From the NCBI GenBank assembly GCA_963277665.1, contig OY728165.1, positions 1,149,014,050 to 1,149,078,049 on the forward strand: a stretch of DNA of 64,000 bases. The letters run 5' to 3'. A program made the position numbers and the translations under genes. The notes beneath the pieces are model-generated. The model made no database searches, was not told the DNA's origin, and saw only the letters and a program-made list of their open reading frames with translations. The first letter of the stretch is position 1. Every line of letters begins with the position of its first letter. Of this stretch, positions 63,304 to 64,000 are shown piece after piece. Origin of the DNA: Viscum album. Taxonomy: Eukaryota > Streptophyta > Magnoliopsida > Santalales > Viscaceae.

Positions 63304-63308
63304 ACTAG
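63304..63308. repeat. Target site duplication of the B array, right copy (ACTAG)
   Basis: Perfect partner of 30481-30485. Confidence 0.92.
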
Positions 63309-64000
63309 TACTGGTTAAAGAGTATAAATGACAGAGATCGTACCTTTAACTATCTTGTGTGCAACTTGTTCATAGCCCTATATAGCTTAAAAAACTCACA
63401 AACTAGACTGTCAGCACCCTATTCCTAGAATGGGACACCTGTTGGTGTCAAAAGAAGTATCTCATAATGGTGAACCCACCAATATCTATTCTATATGGAA
63501 CTCCACCTACTTATATGCTAGTACATCCTACTTGTGGGTATCCCATGCTATGCTAGTAAAATCCATGGTCAAGGCGATGCATATTCCATGGCAGTCCATC
63601 CACTGCCTTTCTCCCCTCATTTGAATTTTAGGTTGGGAAATCACATGCCATGTGACATCACCTCCCTAATAATAGAACCACCCCTCTCATAGATGAAAAT
63701 ATAATCTATAAGAACCCTACATCATAGATCCAAATTCTTGAGTCATTCCAAGAGAAGGTCTCTAATTTTAAGATCTTGATGATTGATGCTTACTATCTTT
63801 CGAAGATCACCAGCCCTGTGACATTTACTGTTGGTTCTAGCCACCCAACAATCCTATTCTCTGATGATTTCTATAACCAGATCCCACTACATAATTCCTT
63901 CATATGTCAATATGCATTGGGATAATATGATAGCACAATTATCATTGAGAAGACCTTGCTCAAACTTCCATGAATAGAAAAAACCATATCACACCATGTA
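63309..64000 (-). pseudogene. gag end and gag-protease junction of element C (decayed, runs off the edge)
   Basis: Next to the B border the minus strand reads I-V-K-G-T-I-S-V-I-Y-T-L, aligned with the stretch just before the protease active site in Tekay pol (VVxGTLxVxSxxARVL). It joins 30480 downward. By distance from RT, the rest should be the gag C-terminus, but I could not make out zinc knuckles. The plus-strand frame at 63430-63624 has no recognisable domain and is probably a shadow. Confidence 0.5.

Larger units (their letters stand above)
13466..64000 (-). mobile_element. Element C: outermost Tekay-like gypsy retrotransposon, interrupted twice, runs off the right edge
   Basis: C is read on the minus strand in three pieces: 13466-19141, 29846-30480 and 63309-64000. 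Joining the pieces restores the expected order: end of gag, protease, RT, RNase H, integrase, chromodomain, 3' LTR. The piece from the RT SPWGA-like motif to the pol end (about 2.65 kb) matches the same interval in element B (about 2.69 kb). All frames are broken by stops and indels. Its gag and 5' LTR lie beyond base 64000. It is the oldest layer, since A1 and the B array lie inside it. Confidence 0.85.

Noticed and set aside
63430..63624. Possible small host gene at the right edge
   Set aside because: No recognisable domain, and the minus strand here continues element C across the B insertion.
1..64000. CRISPR array, bacterial operons or phage genes
   Set aside because: No regularly spaced identical repeats, no long prokaryotic frames, and clear plant retrotransposon content throughout.

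Overview
The window is repeat-rich, very AT-rich plant nuclear DNA. The plant assignment rests on old Ty3/gypsy chromovirus retrotransposons of the Tekay/Del type: a primer-binding site complementary to initiator tRNA-Met (TGGTATCAGAG), pol in the order protease-RT-RNase H-integrase, an integrase tail ending in a chromodomain, and LTRs starting TGTAACA(C/T)CC. The species cannot be told. No intact host gene, rRNA, normal tRNA or CRISPR is visible, and every recognisable coding region is broken.

Positions 1-13465 are AT-rich, mostly unassignable DNA. From 13466 to the right edge everything belongs to one nested stack. Level 1 is element C (minus strand): its 3' LTR is about 13466-16436, and its pol runs rightwards in three pieces (16437-19141, 29846-30480, 63309-64000) because other elements landed in it. 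Level 2a is element A1 (minus strand, 19142-29845), inserted in C's RT; its target duplication is CACAC/CATAC. Level 2b is element B (plus strand, 30486-63303), inserted beside the catalytic Asp codon of C's protease. B is a three-LTR array (LTR-internal-LTR-internal-LTR) inside a single perfect ACTAG duplication. Level 3 is A2 (plus strand, 38012-49213, perfect TTTCT duplication), inserted in the integrase of B's first internal region.

A1 and A2 are one family: LTRs of about 4.2 kb around a 2.2-2.8 kb internal region that holds only gag and stops where protease would begin. They look like LARD-type non-autonomous partners. B has LTRs of about 4.1 kb and two 4.64 kb internal regions with a complete but decayed gag-pol, so its family is the obvious source of enzymes. 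LTRs of A and B share blocks around the TATA box and in the leader.

The strongest unexplained signal is a GC-rich stem-loop, found three times in each A LTR and once clearly in each B LTR, about 0.3-0.75 kb downstream of the TATA box. Its stems are kept by compensating changes while the flanks drift. The second is a tRNA-like, Pol III-type module lying antisense in the internal region of both A copies. All identities and pairings were judged by eye; no search or folding program was run.
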